64,000 bases of DNA, from contig JAIXLE010000222.1 in assembly GCA_026931725.1 (NCBI GenBank), positions 1 through 64,000 on the forward strand. The letters are read 5' to 3'. Numbering within the stretch: the first letter of the stretch is position 1; each line of letters opens with the position of its first letter. A model generated the notes under the pieces. It was given only the letters and a program-made list of their open reading frames with translations. It searched no databases and had not been told where the DNA came from. Source of the stretch: Bacteroidales bacterium. Lineage in GTDB: Bacteria > Planctomycetota > Planctomycetia > Gemmatales > Gemmataceae. The position numbers and the translations under genes were made by a program. Shown piece by piece: positions 27,405-36,977 of the stretch.

Positions 27405-30095
27405 TTACCGCATGTCCCAATGGGCGATGGAGCCGAACAGTGTCCCAAAGTCTAGGAGTTGTGCCGGAGTATCCGTGTTCCAGCCATCCAGACGGATTTT
27501 GAGGCTGCTCGCTATGACCATGTGCCGATCGAGCCGCCAGAGGGGAATGAACGGCATGACCGTGTTGAACTGATGATGAATCTCGTGAGCCAATGGTAAG
27601 AGTTTCCCGTCCACATCCTGATAAAAGCGTGCCTGCGACAAGAGCCGCCCCAACGCATCATCCGCTGGTGTGGGATGTGTTCCCGGAACGAGATAGCCGC
27701 ACAGGTTCCGACCATGCGATTGCGCCGCATTCGGATCGAGTAGACTGGCCAGTGTTTGCGGATACCAGTCGTTCGGATAACGGAAAGGAAGATACGCCAA
27801 GTCATAAGCATGCAGCTGCTCGGTAGTCTCCACCAGTTTCTGAGGCGGCAACGGCACCAATTCGAGACGGACACCCGACTCGGTCGCGGACACGGCGGCC
27901 CGAATGGCTTCACACGCGGCTTGCGCGGAAGGGTCATCATTCGGGAAGGCCAGCGAAAGCGTTGCGGGGCCGCCCGCCATCCGATACGCCTTGAGCTTGG
28001 CGGTGGCCAATTCCCCATCATGCAGAGGGTCCAGGGGGACCGCTGGACTCGCCCAGCAACCGGGCAGGAACGGCCCTGTCATCGCCTTATGATACCGATT
28101 CTGACCCGCGCGAAAGACGGTATTCAAAATCTGTTCTCGGTCGATGGCCAGGGACAACCCCCGACGCAAATCGACAGACTGCAAAGCGGGTCGACGATGA
28201 TTCACGGCCAAATAATGAAATTGTCGGGGCGTTTGCGCGGTGACGATACGGACCCGGCCACCGAGAAACCCTTCGGCTTGATACCGCGGCAATTCGGCTG
28301 TGGGGACATCGGTAAGCAAATGCAGACGATCGCCCCGAAACTCGGCGGGTAAGTCCGGTTTGGCGGTGATGTCGGTGAAACGCACTTCCTTGATGAGCGG
28401 CAACCCCGCGCAACCGGGCCGACGACCATAACTGGGGTTGCTGACGAACACGACATCGTTTCCTGACCCCTTCCCACGTTCCAGGCGAAACGGCCCCGTG
28501 CCGACCGGAGCTTGGGCGAACTGGAGATCATCCGCACTGAAGCCGTGGGCTTGGAACCACCGCGCCGGCAAAATCTTGAACGTCAACAGCGAACGCGGAT
28601 CAGGATGACTCCGGCGGAAGTGCAGTTGGACGTGTGCGGGATGATGCGGGTCGATCGTGGGTTTGCCCAACCAGTCCGCCGCATCCGCCGCCCAGTTGCC
28701 GGGAGTTTGTTGGAGCAACGCGACCGTGTCCACCACATCGGCGGGGTCGAATCGACCGAAACTCGGGTTGGCCCACAACGCGGATAGCACCAGGGGAAAA
28801 TCGCGTGTCCCATCCGCGGCTTGGGGGCGATCCGCAGCCAGATGAGGGACATAGCGGATACCCAATCCTCCCGCATCATCGCCAGTGGCCGATGGCGGCA
28901 AATCCGGCACGGCGGCGAGCAATCCTTCAAACAGGAGTTCCACGGCCTGACGTTCACTGTCGAACCGGGCTGTCGCGGGAGACATCCGCTCGGGAAGGCG
29001 GCAAGTCCCGACGATGAGTATGGAGTACCCTGCTTTCAGGTCACGCTGCGTGTTCCGCAAACCGGGTTGATCGGGATTGAGCGCTTCGACGGTTTTGAGC
29101 AGATTCTGCGCTTGGCTGGGGTCCGTGGCCGCGATCCGCTCGGCTTCCTGGAACAGTTTATCCGCACGCTCATGCAGTTGGACACGCACGCGGACAGCCA
29201 CCGGATTTTTGGACTCGGGGAACTGGGCATCGTATGCGGTGAGCCGGTTCCGCAGTTGCTCCAGATCGGGGATTTTGCCGCTTTTCGCCACCGATTCCGC
29301 CTCGGCAAGGCGTGCCGCGAGTATCGGTTCGAGGACGGCCCGATTCCGAGCATACTGCGGATCGGCCAGCAACTCCGTCGCCAGGGTCCGCACCAAAGGC
29401 CAGTCCCGATCCTCCACGGCCCGATTGACACGGGCGATCCGCACGTCCGTCAACCGTGTTTGCAACGCATCCGCCAAGGGTTGCCATTCCTCACCCCGCC
29501 GACGGTTCTGGTCCCGTGCGGTGCTGTGGAAGAGGAGTACCCGCGCCAACACGATTTCACAGGCGGCCAACCGCACCGCCACGGATGGCCCATCCGGTTC
29601 GGCAAGCAGGCGATCGACCTCACTCACGGCAATCTGTTCAAAAGGTTCTATCCGACGCACCGATTTCACCGCCAGGGAATCCACTTCCCCCGGTTGTTGC
29701 GCGGAGTTGAGCGGGACGACTCCAAATGGGTCGGGGAACTTTTTGCGATCGTTCGGAAACAGCAAGGGCAACGGGGTGACACGCAGTACGCGGCCATCCG
29801 CCAAGGTCACGCGGTCAAATGCGGTGGTCAATCCGTTGAGAAATTGTTGAACCCGCCGATCCGTCGCCTGCGCCGCGGACTGGGCGATGGGACGGAGTCG
29901 AACAAAATACGCACCTTCCGGGATCTTTTCGGGAAGATCTTCATCAACGAGAATGGTCTGAAATTTCTTCGGTGGGTTGGGATCCAGTTCTTCTACGGGG
30001 AAACCAGAACGCGGTGGAACCTGGGCGAGCAAGGCCACGGAACCCAGTGTGATGAGCATCCCCAATATCAGAGGAAGTCGCGTTCGGCGGATCAT
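27405..30095 (-). CDS. Large family 5 extracellular solute-binding protein with N-terminal extension
   Basis: An 896-residue protein with an N-terminal hydrophobic signal (LILGMLITLGSVALLAQ). The C-terminal part (about 370-890) reads as an oligopeptide/dipeptide-type SBP_bac_5 domain: ERQAVELLFEGLLA, TFKILPARWF, VGTGPFRLERGKGSG, RRGLSLAIDREQILNTVF and GPFLPGCWASP. The N-terminal 350 residues are an extra Ala/Arg/Glu-rich helical region with TPR-like spacing (NLLKTVEALNPDQPGLRNTQRDL), not part of a standard binding protein. No permease or ATPase genes are nearby, and no lipobox cysteine is seen. It may be a fused sensor or chaperone rather than a transporter subunit. Confidence 0.8.
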   Translation of the reverse strand: MIRRTRLPLILGMLITLGSVALLAQVPPRSGFPVEELDPNPPKKFQTILVDEDLPEKIPEGAYFVRLRPIAQSAAQATDRRVQQFLNGLTTAFDRVTLADGRVLRVTPLPLLFPNDRKKFPDPFGVVPLNSAQQPGEVDSLAVKSVRRIEPFEQIAVSEVDRLLAEPDGPSVAVRLAACEIVLARVLLFHSTARDQNRRRGEEWQPLADALQTRLTDVRIARVNRAVEDRDWPLVRTLATELLADPQYARNRAVLEPILAARLAEAESVAKSGKIPDLEQLRNRLTAYDAQFPESKNPVAVRVRVQLHERADKLFQEAERIAATDPSQAQNLLKTVEALNPDQPGLRNTQRDLKAGYSILIVGTCRLPERMSPATARFDSERQAVELLFEGLLAAVPDLPPSATGDDAGGLGIRYVPHLAADRPQAADGTRDFPLVLSALWANPSFGRFDPADVVDTVALLQQTPGNWAADAADWLGKPTIDPHHPAHVQLHFRRSHPDPRSLLTFKILPARWFQAHGFSADDLQFAQAPVGTGPFRLERGKGSGNDVVFVSNPSYGRRPGCAGLPLIKEVRFTDITAKPDLPAEFRGDRLHLLTDVPTAELPRYQAEGFLGGRVRIVTAQTPRQFHYLAVNHRRPALQSVDLRRGLSLAIDREQILNTVFRAGQNRYHKAMTGPFLPGCWASPAVPLDPLHDGELATAKLKAYRMAGGPATLSLAFPNDDPSAQAACEAIRAAVSATESGVRLELVPLPPQKLVETTEQLHAYDLAYLPFRYPNDWYPQTLASLLDPNAAQSHGRNLCGYLVPGTHPTPADDALGRLLSQARFYQDVDGKLLPLAHEIHHQFNTVMPFIPLWRLDRHMVIASSLKIRLDGWNTDTPAQLLDFGTLFGSIAHWDMR

Positions 30096-30289
30096 GCGAT
30101 TTTCTCCCGATTCGTGCGAAACCCATTCGCCGATGGCGTGTTCATTCTATCGTCTGGTTCGGTCGGCATTCGCGAGCTCGCAAATTCAGCGAACCTCTCC
30201 GAAACAGCCTGCGTGCCAGATCGTGTCCCTCAACCTGTGGGCGAGGGGTTCACGGGTAATTCAGTTCTGGGTTCTTTCCGAGGTTTCCC

Positions 30290-30604
30290 ATGCGGAAATG
30301 TGTTCTGGCGGCCGTGGCGTTGGTATGCACGTTCAGCTACACAATGGCAAGTGAAGTGCTGTTTGTCTCATTTGATGCCGTGACCAAGGAACTGAAGGTC
30401 AAAGAGAACAAAGGTGCCCCGGAAACCACCTACAAAGTCACGGAAGGCACCCAGTTCAAAGTCGGCGACAAGGAGTTCCCGGCAGAAAAAGCGATGAAAC
30501 GACTTGAGAAACTGAAAAAGGGCAAACTGGAAGTCATCAGCGAGAAAGGCATCGCCAAGGAAATCAAGTTCGCCGCACCGAAACCGAAGGCCAACAAGAA
30601 GTAA
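30290..30604 (+). CDS. Small secreted lysine-rich protein
   Basis: A 104-residue protein with a short signal peptide (MRKCVLAAVALVCTFSYTMAS) followed by a predicted small beta domain (VLFVSFDAVTKELKVKENKG, TYKVTEGTQFKVGDKEFP) and a Lys-rich tail (KPKANKK). The strand pattern and length resemble small periplasmic beta proteins of planctomycetes. No catalytic motif seen. A terminator follows. Confidence 0.7.
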   Translation: MRKCVLAAVALVCTFSYTMASEVLFVSFDAVTKELKVKENKGAPETTYKVTEGTQFKVGDKEFPAEKAMKRLEKLKKGKLEVISEKGIAKEIKFAAPKPKANKK

Positions 30605-30623
30605 GAACCATTCGTAGAAACCG

Positions 30624-30669
30624 CCAATCCCGCGTCCTCTGCCTGGTGTCGGACGCAGGATTGGTTTTT
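30624..30669 (+). terminator. Intrinsic terminator after the small secreted protein gene
   Basis: The left arm CCAATCC..CGTCC (30624-30635) pairs with GGACG..GGATTGG (30651-30664), leaving a 2x2 internal mismatch, and is followed by TTTTT. The T-run touches the last codon of the convergent kinase gene. Confidence 0.75.
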
Positions 30670-31525
30670 AGCCTTCCAGGTCCACCGGGTCGAGTTGGTG
30701 GGAGTACGTATCCGCGAGGCGGTCGAGTACCCCCTGGATTTCGCTCATCCGTTCCGGTCGCTTGTGCGCATTGTAACTCAGACAGCGATAAATCAGATCG
30801 CACAGTTCTTTCGGGCAACCGGGGTTGATCTCCTGCACGGGTTGGAGCAAGGAGGCGTGCGTTTTCGCATCAATCGCGGAGCCGCCGTATTCGTCAATCA
30901 CAGCAGGGGGATGCTTGAAGGTGGCAAGCCGGTACGCGGTCGCTCCGAAATTGTAGATGTCCGTGCGTTCGTTGATGAGTTTATGCGAGGCGGTTTCCGG
31001 GGCCATGTACTCCGGCGTGCCTTGTACACGATTTTTCGGCGGATCGTCCTTCACCCGTGCTAAGCCGAAGTCGATCACTTTCACCATGAGTCGGGGGCCG
31101 AGAATGATATTATTCGGCTTCAGGTCGGCATGATACACCCCTTTTTTGTGCATATGCACCAATGCCGAGGCGACTTTCTCCAGTACCCGCAGAATCTTCG
31201 CGGGTTTGAGTAATGGGGACTTGTCGATCGTTGTACCGGGAATGAACTCCGTCAGGATTTTCACTTTTTTGATCCGAAAGAGCCAGTCACTCTCGGTTTC
31301 CAGTACATACACTTTCATCAGGTGTGGGTGGTCGAGCATCTGCCCGACCCGGTACTCATGTTTGGCCTGATCGAGATACTTTTTGTCCTCTTCCCCTGTG
31401 ATCGGGACAACCTTGAGCGCGTATTCCCGGCCATCCTCCTCTCGGCGGATGCGTAAAATGCTGCTGTGGGCACCGGCCCCGAGTGTGGCCAGGACCGTGA
31501 ATTTGCCGATGCGGTCCACCGACAT
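30668..31525 (-). CDS. Serine/threonine protein kinase, catalytic domain only
   Basis: A 285-residue soluble Hanks-type kinase with a nearly complete motif set: glycine loop LGAGAHSSI (15-23), ATP lysine YALKVV (K38), catalytic loop YHADLKPNN (D134, with Ala where Arg is usual, a non-RD kinase), DFG in VIDFGLA (152-154), GTPEYMAPE and DIYNFGATAYRL. There is no membrane segment or sensor domain. The start at 31525 (MSVDRIGKF) has GAGAGGGG upstream; a longer in-frame extension overlaps the divergent putA start and is not used. The non-RD loop means it may not depend on activation-loop phosphorylation. Confidence 0.88.
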   Translation of the reverse strand: MSVDRIGKFTVLATLGAGAHSSILRIRREEDGREYALKVVPITGEEDKKYLDQAKHEYRVGQMLDHPHLMKVYVLETESDWLFRIKKVKILTEFIPGTTIDKSPLLKPAKILRVLEKVASALVHMHKKGVYHADLKPNNIILGPRLMVKVIDFGLARVKDDPPKNRVQGTPEYMAPETASHKLINERTDIYNFGATAYRLATFKHPPAVIDEYGGSAIDAKTHASLLQPVQEINPGCPKELCDLIYRCLSYNAHKRPERMSEIQGVLDRLADTYSHQLDPVDLEG

Positions 31526-31611
31526 GAACGTCCCCTCTCCCGATAACCTGGAAATAGCACTAGCGTACTCCGGCGATGCCCCAGCGCCAAACGAGTACGG
31601 GGTGAGAATTC

Positions 31612-34600
31612 GTGGAAACCATGATTTCCTCCGCTTTGGACCAACGCGCACAGGCGTTCGGCCGCGAACTGTTCGCCCGGCTCGATCGCCAGGGGCCAAT
31701 CCCGCTCTCACGCGGTTGGCTCGACGATCAGCTCATGGGCCTCACGACGGCGAATGAGTCACTGAAAGTGCAACTCTTCCGCTTTGTGGATACGTTGCCG
31801 TATCTCATTCACGATCCCCGAGCGATTGCGCATCACCTGCGGGAATACCTGCACGAAGCCGATGCGAGCTTGCCGAGTTGGATCAAAGCCGCCACCCGCT
31901 ATCTTCCCGAAACGGGCCTCGCAGGCCGACTTCTGGCCGCCGCGACCCGGTCGAACGCCACCGCGATGGCCCGCAAGTTCATCGCTGGCTCCAACGTCCA
32001 GGAAGCCATCTCGGCGGTGGCCCGAATGCGCCAAGAAGGTCTGGCATTTACCGTCGATCTGCTCGGCGAAGCCACGATCACGGAACCCGAAGCCGCGCAT
32101 GTGCAAAAACAGTATCTCGATCTGCTCACAGGGCTGACCGCGTCGGTCAACCATTGGCCCGAAGTCCCGGAGATTGACCGCGACGACCGAGGACCGATTC
32201 CGCGCGTGAACGTCTCAGTCAAACTCTCCGCGCTTTACAGTCAATTCGACCCGATCGACCCCGCGGGCACTAGCCGCGCGGTTCTCGCACGGTTACGCCC
32301 GATCCTGAGTTTGGCGAAACAAACCGGAGCGTTCGTCAACTTCGACATGGAACAACACGCCTTCAAGGATGCCACGTTGCGGATCTTCCGGGATGTGCTG
32401 ATGGAACCGGAATTCCGCGACTGGCCGCACATCGGTATCGCCATTCAGGCGTACTTGCGGGATACCGAACACGATCTCGGACAGCTTCTCGCCTGGGCAC
32501 GCGACACCCGCAAAACTCCGGTCTGGGTACGGCTCGTCAAAGGTGCCTACTGGGATTACGAAGTGATCCACGCCGCCCAACAAGGTTGGCCCGTCCCCGT
32601 GTGGACGCAGAAATGGCAATCGGATGCGTGCTATGAGCGATGTAGTCGCTTCCTGCTCGAACATTACTCCTGGCTCATCCCGGCGTTTGCCTCGCATAAC
32701 ATCCGCAGTATCGCCCATGCGATGGCCGCTGCCGAAGCCCTCGGTGTCCCCGCTCGCCGCTACGAATTCCAGACCCTCTACGGCATGGCCGACCCGATCA
32801 AGGCCGCCATCCGCAGCCTGGATTACCGGGTGCGTGTGTACACTCCCTATGGTGAGCTGCTGCCCGGCATGGCCTACCTCGTCCGACGGTTGCTCGAAAA
32901 CACGTCGAATGATTCGTTCCTGCGGGCCAACTCGTCCGGGATCGACGAGGAACGCCTCTTGCGGAACCCGGCCGCGACACCCCCTGCCTCACGGCCACAG
33001 TTAGAAGATGCCAACACATCCGCTCCTTCACATGCGACACAGAACACAGGACATTCGGACATGGCCTCACACCATTTTTCCAACGAACCGCTGGCCGATT
33101 TCGCCCAAGCCGAGAACCGCGACGCGATGCAGGCAGCCCTCGACCGCGTGAAGGCCAGCGGCGGGAAAACCTGGCAACCCATCGTCGGAGATCAACCCGT
33201 TTCGACACCGTCGTTGCTAGATTCGCACAATCCCTCGAACATATCCCAAATCATCGGGCATGTGGGAATGGCCACTCCCGAACAGGCCCGACAAGCGGTG
33301 GCCGTGGCGTTGCAAGCGTTCGACAGTTGGCGTGATACCCCCGTTGCGGAACGGGCCGCGTTTCTACGCCGCATCGCGGACGGCCTGCGCCATCGCAAAT
33401 GGGATCTGGCGGCGTTGATCGTGCTGGAAACCGGCAAACCGTGGCGGGAAGCCGATGCCGATGTGGCCGAAGCCATCGACTTTTGCCGTTACTACGCGGA
33501 CGAAGCCGAACGCCTCTGGCACCCTCAACATCGGGATGTGGCCGGGGAAGATAACCGCTACTTCTATGAACCGCGTGGCGTGGCCGTGGTGATCGCGCCG
33601 TGGAACTTCCCCCTCGCCATTCTGACCGGCATGACCGTCGCCGCCGCCGTGACCGGGAACACGGTCATCATGAAGCCCGCCGAGCAATCCCCCATCATCG
33701 CGGCTCAACTGATGGATGTGATCCGTGCTGCCGGAGTGCCATCAGGGGTCATCAACTATCTCCCCGGTATCGGTGAGGAAGTCGGCCCCGTGCTGACCAC
33801 TCACCCGGATGTCGCCCTGATCGCCTTTACGGGTTCGCTCAAGGTGGCTCTGCTCATCAACGAACAAGCTGCACGGTTCCCCGCTGGCGCGACCCAGGTG
33901 AAAAAAGTCATCGCCGAGATGGGCGGGAAAAACGCCATCATCGTCGATTCGGACGCGGACCTGGACGAAGCCGTACGCGGTGTGGTCGATTCCGCGTTCG
34001 GCTACGCCGGTCAGAAATGCTCTGCTGGAAGTCGAGCAATTGTGGTGGAAGCCATTTACGAGCAATTTCTCAAGCGTCTGATTGAGGCGACGCAATCTCT
34101 CACTGTGGCTCCGGCGGAAAATCCCGGTGCCTCGCTTGGCCCCGTCATTGATGCCGAGGCCCGTGACCGCATCCTCCGCACCATCACTGCCGGTGAGCAG
34201 GAAGCCCGACTCGCCTTCCGTTACGATGTTGGCCCACTGGCCGAGCAGGGCTATTTTGTCGGCCCGACCATCTTTGCCGAGGTGCCCGAATCCTCGACAT
34301 TGGCTCAGGAAGAGATTTTTGGCCCGGTATTGACGGTCCTCAAGGCCAAGGACGTTACCGATGCCCTGCGGATCGCCAATGGCACCAAGTACGCTCTGAC
34401 CGGCGGGGTTTACAGCCGCAGTCCCTCGACTTTGGACTTGGTGAAACGGCGATTCCGTGTGGGGAATCTGTATGTGAATCGCAAGTGTACCGGAGCCTTG
34501 GTGGATCGTCAGCCATTCGGCGGGTTCAAGCTATCCGGCATCGGCTCGAAAGCGGGTGGCCCGGATTATCTGCTTCAGTTCGTCATTCCCCGAACGATCA

Positions 34601-34653
34601 CGGAAAACACCATGCGTCGCGGCTTCGCCCCTGAGGTCAACGAGGCGGAGTGA
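31612..34653 (+). CDS. putA: Bifunctional proline dehydrogenase / glutamate semialdehyde dehydrogenase
   Basis: Oxidises proline to glutamate. The N-terminal PRODH barrel (about 1-450) has VNVSVKLSALYSQFDP, MEQHAFKDATL, VKGAYWDYE and FASHNIRS (FAD site). A Pro/Ser/Thr-rich linker follows (about 455-490). The aldehyde dehydrogenase domain (about 500-1010) has VVIAPWNFPLAI, IMKPAEQSP, IAFTGSL, AEMGGKNA, GYAGQKCSAGS (nucleophile near residue 803) and PFGGFKLSG. There is no N-terminal DNA-binding domain and the length (1013) is short for PutA, so it is non-regulatory. GTG 31612 is placed 5 bases after GGTGAG; ATG 31621 is the alternative. The domain order matches the RocA-like fusion. Confidence 0.93.
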   Translation: METMISSALDQRAQAFGRELFARLDRQGPIPLSRGWLDDQLMGLTTANESLKVQLFRFVDTLPYLIHDPRAIAHHLREYLHEADASLPSWIKAATRYLPETGLAGRLLAAATRSNATAMARKFIAGSNVQEAISAVARMRQEGLAFTVDLLGEATITEPEAAHVQKQYLDLLTGLTASVNHWPEVPEIDRDDRGPIPRVNVSVKLSALYSQFDPIDPAGTSRAVLARLRPILSLAKQTGAFVNFDMEQHAFKDATLRIFRDVLMEPEFRDWPHIGIAIQAYLRDTEHDLGQLLAWARDTRKTPVWVRLVKGAYWDYEVIHAAQQGWPVPVWTQKWQSDACYERCSRFLLEHYSWLIPAFASHNIRSIAHAMAAAEALGVPARRYEFQTLYGMADPIKAAIRSLDYRVRVYTPYGELLPGMAYLVRRLLENTSNDSFLRANSSGIDEERLLRNPAATPPASRPQLEDANTSAPSHATQNTGHSDMASHHFSNEPLADFAQAENRDAMQAALDRVKASGGKTWQPIVGDQPVSTPSLLDSHNPSNISQIIGHVGMATPEQARQAVAVALQAFDSWRDTPVAERAAFLRRIADGLRHRKWDLAALIVLETGKPWREADADVAEAIDFCRYYADEAERLWHPQHRDVAGEDNRYFYEPRGVAVVIAPWNFPLAILTGMTVAAAVTGNTVIMKPAEQSPIIAAQLMDVIRAAGVPSGVINYLPGIGEEVGPVLTTHPDVALIAFTGSLKVALLINEQAARFPAGATQVKKVIAEMGGKNAIIVDSDADLDEAVRGVVDSAFGYAGQKCSAGSRAIVVEAIYEQFLKRLIEATQSLTVAPAENPGASLGPVIDAEARDRILRTITAGEQEARLAFRYDVGPLAEQGYFVGPTIFAEVPESSTLAQEEIFGPVLTVLKAKDVTDALRIANGTKYALTGGVYSRSPSTLDLVKRRFRVGNLYVNRKCTGALVDRQPFGGFKLSGIGSKAGGPDYLLQFVIPRTITENTMRRGFAPEVNEAE

Positions 34654-34826
34654 GTATCATCGCCCTGGGTTCTCCGCCCCAATCCCAGGGCCATCATGTC
34701 TTCACCCTGGCGAAAAACCGGCTCTCACATTCTCCGCGTCCGGGTGGTTGCATTCGGCTCCTCAACTGGCCACAATCACCAGCAGGAACTTCACCCACTT
34801 TCTCCCCAGCATCCCCACAGATTGCT

Positions 34827-35939
34827 ATGCCACCGGAAAAATACCGCGTTGCCATCATTGGCCGTACTGGGAAGGGGAACTACGGTCACGGACTCGATAC
34901 AGTCTGGGTCAACCACCCCCGCGCCGAGATTGTCGGCGTGGCGGATGAAGACGAAGCGGGACGGGCCGCGGCACAGAAACGACTCCACGCCCCCGCCGCG
35001 TTTGCGGATTACAAAGAGATGCTGGCGAAGACGAAACCGCACATCGTCTCGGTGGCCCCACGATTCCCGGATTGCCACCGAGACATGGTCCTCGCCTGTG
35101 CCGGGTATGGGGCCAGCATGTTCCTCGAAAAGCCTGTCTCCCGGTCCCTGTCCGAAGCCGATGAGATGGTGGCGGCTTGCGATCGGCACCATGTTCAGGT
35201 CGCCATCGCTCATCAAACGGTTTACAGTCCGCGCGTGAAGATGGCGAAGAAACTGATCGCGGATGGGGTCATCGGCGACCTGCTCGAACTCAACGGCTTT
35301 GGCAAGTGCGACCGTCGCGGCGGCGGGGAAGACCTGATGGTCCTGGGCACTCACACCTTCGACCTGATGCGGTTCCTCGCCGGTAATCCCCGTTGGGCTT
35401 TTGCCCGCATCAGTATGAACGCGGGCCGCCCCGCGGTTGCCGGGGACGTGAAGCAAGCTGGCGAGAACATCGGCCCTGTCGTCGGCGATCACATCGTGGC
35501 GCAGTATGGCTTTCCGGGAAACGCCGTCGCTCGGTTCACCACCCACCAACCGCGACCGGGAGCCGGGAGCAAATACTGGTTGGAGGTTCGCGGCACAAAA
35601 GGCGTGATTCAACTGGGTTACGGCATCCAACCGCCTGCGTACCTGTGCGCGGAACCGACCTGGATGACCGGAAAAGGTGCGCAGTGGCAGCCGATCACCG
35701 CGGCGGGCCTGGGTGTCGAAGAAAAACCGCTTCCCCCAGAATACGCGGCCCTCAACGGGAACCGCTTCATCGCGGATGATCTCATCGCCGCCATCGAGGA
35801 AGACCGCGAACCCCAGGACTGCCTCCGGGATGGGGTAGCCGCCCTGGAGATGATTATGGCGGTGTACGAATCGTTCCGACTGGGCCAACCCGTCAACTTA
35901 CCGTTGAAGAATCGCAAACATCCTCTAACGATGCTGTAA
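34827..35939 (+). CDS. Gfo/Idh/MocA family NAD(P)-dependent oxidoreductase
   Basis: A 370-residue protein with an N-terminal Rossmann domain (YRVAIIGRTGKGNYG, where the GxGxxG loop is modified; IVGVADEDEAGRAAA) and the family motif MFLEKPVSRSLSEADEM containing the conserved EKP. The C-terminal domain carries GGGEDLMVLGTHTFDLMRFL (the usual DxxxH.id helix). No signal peptide, so cytoplasmic. The start at ATG 34827 begins two residues before the Rossmann strand. In planctomycetes these enzymes often act on inositols or modified sugars, but the substrate is not readable. Confidence 0.85.
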   Translation: MPPEKYRVAIIGRTGKGNYGHGLDTVWVNHPRAEIVGVADEDEAGRAAAQKRLHAPAAFADYKEMLAKTKPHIVSVAPRFPDCHRDMVLACAGYGASMFLEKPVSRSLSEADEMVAACDRHHVQVAIAHQTVYSPRVKMAKKLIADGVIGDLLELNGFGKCDRRGGGEDLMVLGTHTFDLMRFLAGNPRWAFARISMNAGRPAVAGDVKQAGENIGPVVGDHIVAQYGFPGNAVARFTTHQPRPGAGSKYWLEVRGTKGVIQLGYGIQPPAYLCAEPTWMTGKGAQWQPITAAGLGVEEKPLPPEYAALNGNRFIADDLIAAIEEDREPQDCLRDGVAALEMIMAVYESFRLGQPVNLPLKNRKHPLTML

Positions 35940-36087
35940 ACGCAATCACGGTAGAAGGCCACACAACCGCAAGCGGCGGTACTCCCGTATCCCGGCTGCT
36001 TCCCGAGAATTCGCGCACGAATCGCGTTTTGCCGTTCCCGATCCGCGGAGATCTGTTTATAATTCCCACTGTTACGCTCATCAATTC

Positions 36088-36219
36088 CATCCGGGGTTCG
36101 GATGGGTGGGGGCCTGACCGACCTGACAGTATGAACCTGGTCAGGCCGGAAGGTGCAGCCATAAGTGCTCAAGGGTGCGGCTCAGGGCACCCCCATCCTT
36201 CCCAACCCCGGATGTTTTT
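36088..36219 (+). terminator. Outer helix and T-run terminating the SRP RNA transcript
   Basis: CATCCGGGGTT (36088-36098) is exactly complementary to AACCCCGGATG (36204-36214), which is followed by TTTTT. These arms enclose the whole SRP RNA, so the primary transcript probably ends in a long rod that doubles as an intrinsic terminator and is trimmed by RNases. Confidence 0.6.
36100..36198 (+). ncRNA. ffs: Signal recognition particle RNA, small bacterial type (4.5S)
   Basis: The apical domain shows the invariant SRP pattern GGTCAGGCCGGAAGG followed by GCAGCC, in which GGAA is the tetraloop and the flanks form the Ffh-binding symmetric loop. The 5' strand GATGGGTGGGGGCCTGA pairs with 3' TCAGGGCACCCCCATC to close the rod. 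The length of about 99 bases matches the 4.5S class without an Alu domain. The outer helix continues beyond these ends into the terminator stem described separately. It lies alone in a 416-base gap between two same-strand genes. Confidence 0.92.
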
Positions 36220-36355
36220 CGGTTTCTCTCCCTTTAATTCTTAATCGCTCACCTTCTATCCAATCCCATCGCGGATGATGGCAAATGGCCCGATGGCAAT
36301 ACAGTAACCTCCTAGCTGCTGATCCCATTTTTCTTTGCATTCCGTGAGGTGGATT

Positions 36356-36826
36356 GTGAATCCCACCACTATTGATCAATTTGAATCCGCCGTGTCGGCT
36401 GTCCGGGCAGCCATTATCGGCTTGAACCGGGAAGATCTGATCGCGCGACCAGGACCGGGTGACTGGTCGATTCAAGAAGTCATCATCCATCTGGTGGACA
36501 GTGATGCGATTGCCATCGACCGCATGAAACGGATGTTGACCGAACAGGAACCCCCGTTGCTGTACGCCGATGAAACCGCGTATGTGCGTTTGCTGCATCC
36601 GCATGAACAGGATCTGGAAGATGCGCTGACGCTCCTGGAAGTCGGACGGCGGCAGTGGGCGCGTGTGCTGCGGTTGCTTTCTCCGGCCGATCTGGAGCGA
36701 ACTGGGATGCACAATCTGCGTGGCCGAGTCACGATTCGTCAATTCATCGGCGATTACACCCAGCACATCCACGACCATCTGCAATTCGTCTACAAAAAGC
36801 GTGAACGCCTCGGGAAACCCTGCTAA
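36356..36826 (+). CDS. DinB-like four-helix-bundle protein
   Basis: A 156-residue DinB/YfiT superfamily protein. AAIIGLNREDLIARPGPGDWSIQEVIIHLVDSDAIAIDRM is the family pattern, with His (EVIIHLVD) on helix 2 as a metal-ligand candidate. Two more His residues near the C-terminus (DYTQHIHDHLQFV) complete the usual three-His metal site. The start is GTG 36356, with GAGGTGG just upstream; a GTG four codons earlier is also possible. Members are often metal-dependent thiol transferases or hydrolases; the reaction here is unknown. Confidence 0.8.
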   Translation: MNPTTIDQFESAVSAVRAAIIGLNREDLIARPGPGDWSIQEVIIHLVDSDAIAIDRMKRMLTEQEPPLLYADETAYVRLLHPHEQDLEDALTLLEVGRRQWARVLRLLSPADLERTGMHNLRGRVTIRQFIGDYTQHIHDHLQFVYKKRERLGKPC

Positions 36827-36977
36827 ATCGGGGCAAAAATCCTGCTCAGCCTGCCATCACAGCATCCGCTCGCGGTCAGGACCATGACCGTGCGGAACCT
36901 GTGTGAACAGATATTGGAACCACAACTCTCTATCGCTATCAGGTTGCCCGATTATCTGGGAAATTGTCACGGCATTG

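Noticed and set aside
28821-30383. 520-codon plus-strand open frame opposite the solute-binding protein
   Set aside because: Opposite strand of a well-supported exported protein; no domain resemblance.
36827-36977. Tandem TTGTCACGGCA motif near 36970 as a functional repeat
   Set aside because: Only two copies of about 11 bases; no link to a known element.
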